Below, in pieces: positions 63,288-64,000 of a stretch of DNA of 64,000 nt. The notes under the pieces are model-generated. The model was not told the DNA's origin, ran no database searches, and saw only the letters and a list, made by a program, of their open reading frames with translations. The DNA comes from Legionellaceae bacterium. Its GTDB lineage: Bacteria > Pseudomonadota > Gammaproteobacteria > Legionellales > Legionellaceae. Position 1 is the first letter of the stretch; the number at the start of each line of letters is the position of its first letter. A program made the position numbers and the translations under genes. The stretch lies in assembly GCA_030148065.1 (NCBI GenBank), contig JASBUC010000063.1, positions 62,001 through 126,000 of the forward strand. The letters are read 5' to 3'.

Positions 63288-63872
63288 CCTTAAAAGCTCC
63301 TCAACACTCAGATCAGGCTTAATTAATTTTCCAATGATTTTTTCAGCGCTTGATTTGTTAAAGCCCAAGCTAATCATAGCTGTAATCGCATCCTCGCGCA
63401 CAGTCGGGGAGCTGTTAGCCCCACTTGCTGTTAGCTCATCTCCTTTAATGCTTAGTGAAAAAGCCTCTTCGGAGTTTAAGCTCTCTCTTAATTCAATGAT
63501 TAAACGCTCAGCAGTTTTTTTACCAATGCCGGGCATTTTACTCAAACCAACAGCGTCTTGCTCTCGCACCAAATTCACAAACTCATAAGGGCGAACCTTC
63601 GATAAGATCCCTAAAGCACTCTTAGGTCCTATGCCATTAACTTTGATTAATAACTTAAAAAGACTCCGCTCTTCTTCATCAATAAAGCCGTATAAAATCT
63701 GCTGATCTTCTCGGTAATAGGCATGGATCTTTAAAGACACTTGAGCATTCAATGCCGGTAATTCAAAGTAACTCAGCATGGATAAAACCACTAGATAACC
63801 AACACCAGACACATCAACCACCACCTCTGGCGGCTTCTTCTGAAGAATAGAACCTCTTAGATTGGCAATCAT
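63264..63872 (-). CDS. ruvA: Holliday junction DNA helicase subunit RuvA
   Basis: Tetrameric Holliday-junction-binding protein that loads RuvB. 202 residues. N-terminal OB-fold (1-65; IANLRGSILQKKPPEVVVDV), two helix-hairpin-helix motifs (LIKVNGIGPKSALGIL and GLSKMPGIGKKTAERLIIEL), and the RuvB-binding domain III at the end (about 150-202). The start overlaps the ruvC stop as ATGA. Confidence 0.96.
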   Translation of the reverse strand: MIANLRGSILQKKPPEVVVDVSGVGYLVVLSMLSYFELPALNAQVSLKIHAYYREDQQILYGFIDEEERSLFKLLIKVNGIGPKSALGILSKVRPYEFVNLVREQDAVGLSKMPGIGKKTAERLIIELRESLNSEEAFSLSIKGDELTASGANSSPTVREDAITAMISLGFNKSSAEKIIGKLIKPDLSVEELLRLALKQKA

Positions 63873-64000
63873 GTTTTTTCCTCAATTTTTTGTAATAGCT
63901 TATTAAATTTCCGAGTCTGGGCATGAGTGAGCGCAATGGCCAATCCATCAGCGGCATCACTGGGTGGAGCTTTGGGTAAATGCAAAATGGATTTAACCAT
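63869..64000 (-). CDS. ruvC: Crossover junction endodeoxyribonuclease RuvC, C-terminal end (runs off the right edge)
   Basis: The visible 43 codons read MVKSILHLPKAPPSDAADGL then AIALTHAQTRK and a short tail ending in TGA, matching the RuvC C-terminus with its catalytic DAADGLAIAL. The stop overlaps ruvA by four bases. RuvC cleaves Holliday junctions. Confidence 0.85.
   Translation of the reverse strand: MVKSILHLPKAPPSDAADGLAIALTHAQTRKFNKLLQKIEEKT

Overview
This window looks like chromosome of a host-associated gammaproteobacterium, probably Legionellales or a close relative. I infer this from gene content only; no rRNA or other marker was placed. The pointers are an astacin-type secreted metalloprotease resembling Legionella LegP, several effector-like proteins with acidic or polar C-termini, two 2-oxoacid dehydrogenase complexes (AceEF-Lpd and a PdhABC/Bkd type), a FlhF/FlhG/FliA flagellar cluster, and many housekeeping genes of gammaproteobacterial type. 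No transposase, integrase, CRISPR array, rRNA or tRNA gene was recognised.

Layout. 1-6.5 kb: start of gyrA, two unrecognised small genes, miaE, two paralogous unrecognised genes, lpxH and minC. 6.5-16.9 kb: fadD, pabB, yajQ, a three-gene E1alpha-E1beta-E2 operon, then a convergent branched-chain/fatty acyl-CoA block (3-hydroxyisobutyryl-CoA hydrolase, enoyl-CoA hydratase, acyl-CoA dehydrogenase). 16.9-25.2 kb: a large unrecognised protein and aceE-aceF-lpdA. 25.2-34.5 kb: a cysteine-rich lipoprotein with a CPA2 antiporter, an MFS transporter, miaB-rluD-pgeF, an HtrA protease and an AsmA-like protein. 34.6-40 kb: ppsA and its regulator ppsR around an SDR, an isochorismatase-family protein and a NUDIX protein. 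40-44.9 kb: an accessory-looking block with a permease/beta-propeller fusion, an astacin protease, a small zinc-ribbon protein and a leucine-rich-repeat protein. 45-49.7 kb: glutaminase, aldehyde dehydrogenase, thiolase and cysQ. 49.6-58.7 kb: flagellar operon (fliM-like, fliO, P, Q, R, flhB, flhA, flhF, flhG, fliA, DUF2802). 58.9-64 kb: a Cys/Met PLP enzyme, an acyltransferase, a small unknown, proS, ruvA and the end of ruvC.

The most unusual content is in the flagellar operon. FlhB stops about a dozen residues before the place where the NPTH autocleavage site belongs, and flhA overlaps its end. The FliM-like switch protein keeps its CheY-binding-type N-terminus and middle domain but has no C-terminal SpoA domain, and fliN is absent between it and fliO. 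The inner export gate (FliPQR, FlhA) and the regulators (FlhF, FlhG, FliA) look complete, and a good sigma-54 promoter lies upstream. This suggests an altered or decaying flagellar export apparatus.

A second theme is a family of palindromic intergenic elements ending in a TACTCAAGATACTTGAAAAT-like sequence. It has at least six copies here, including two of about 160 bp with nested inverted repeats, and some copies supply the 3' ends of neighbouring genes. A third is the 898-residue fusion of an ArsP/DUF318-like permease to VCBS/FG-GAP repeats and an ASPIC/UnbV domain.
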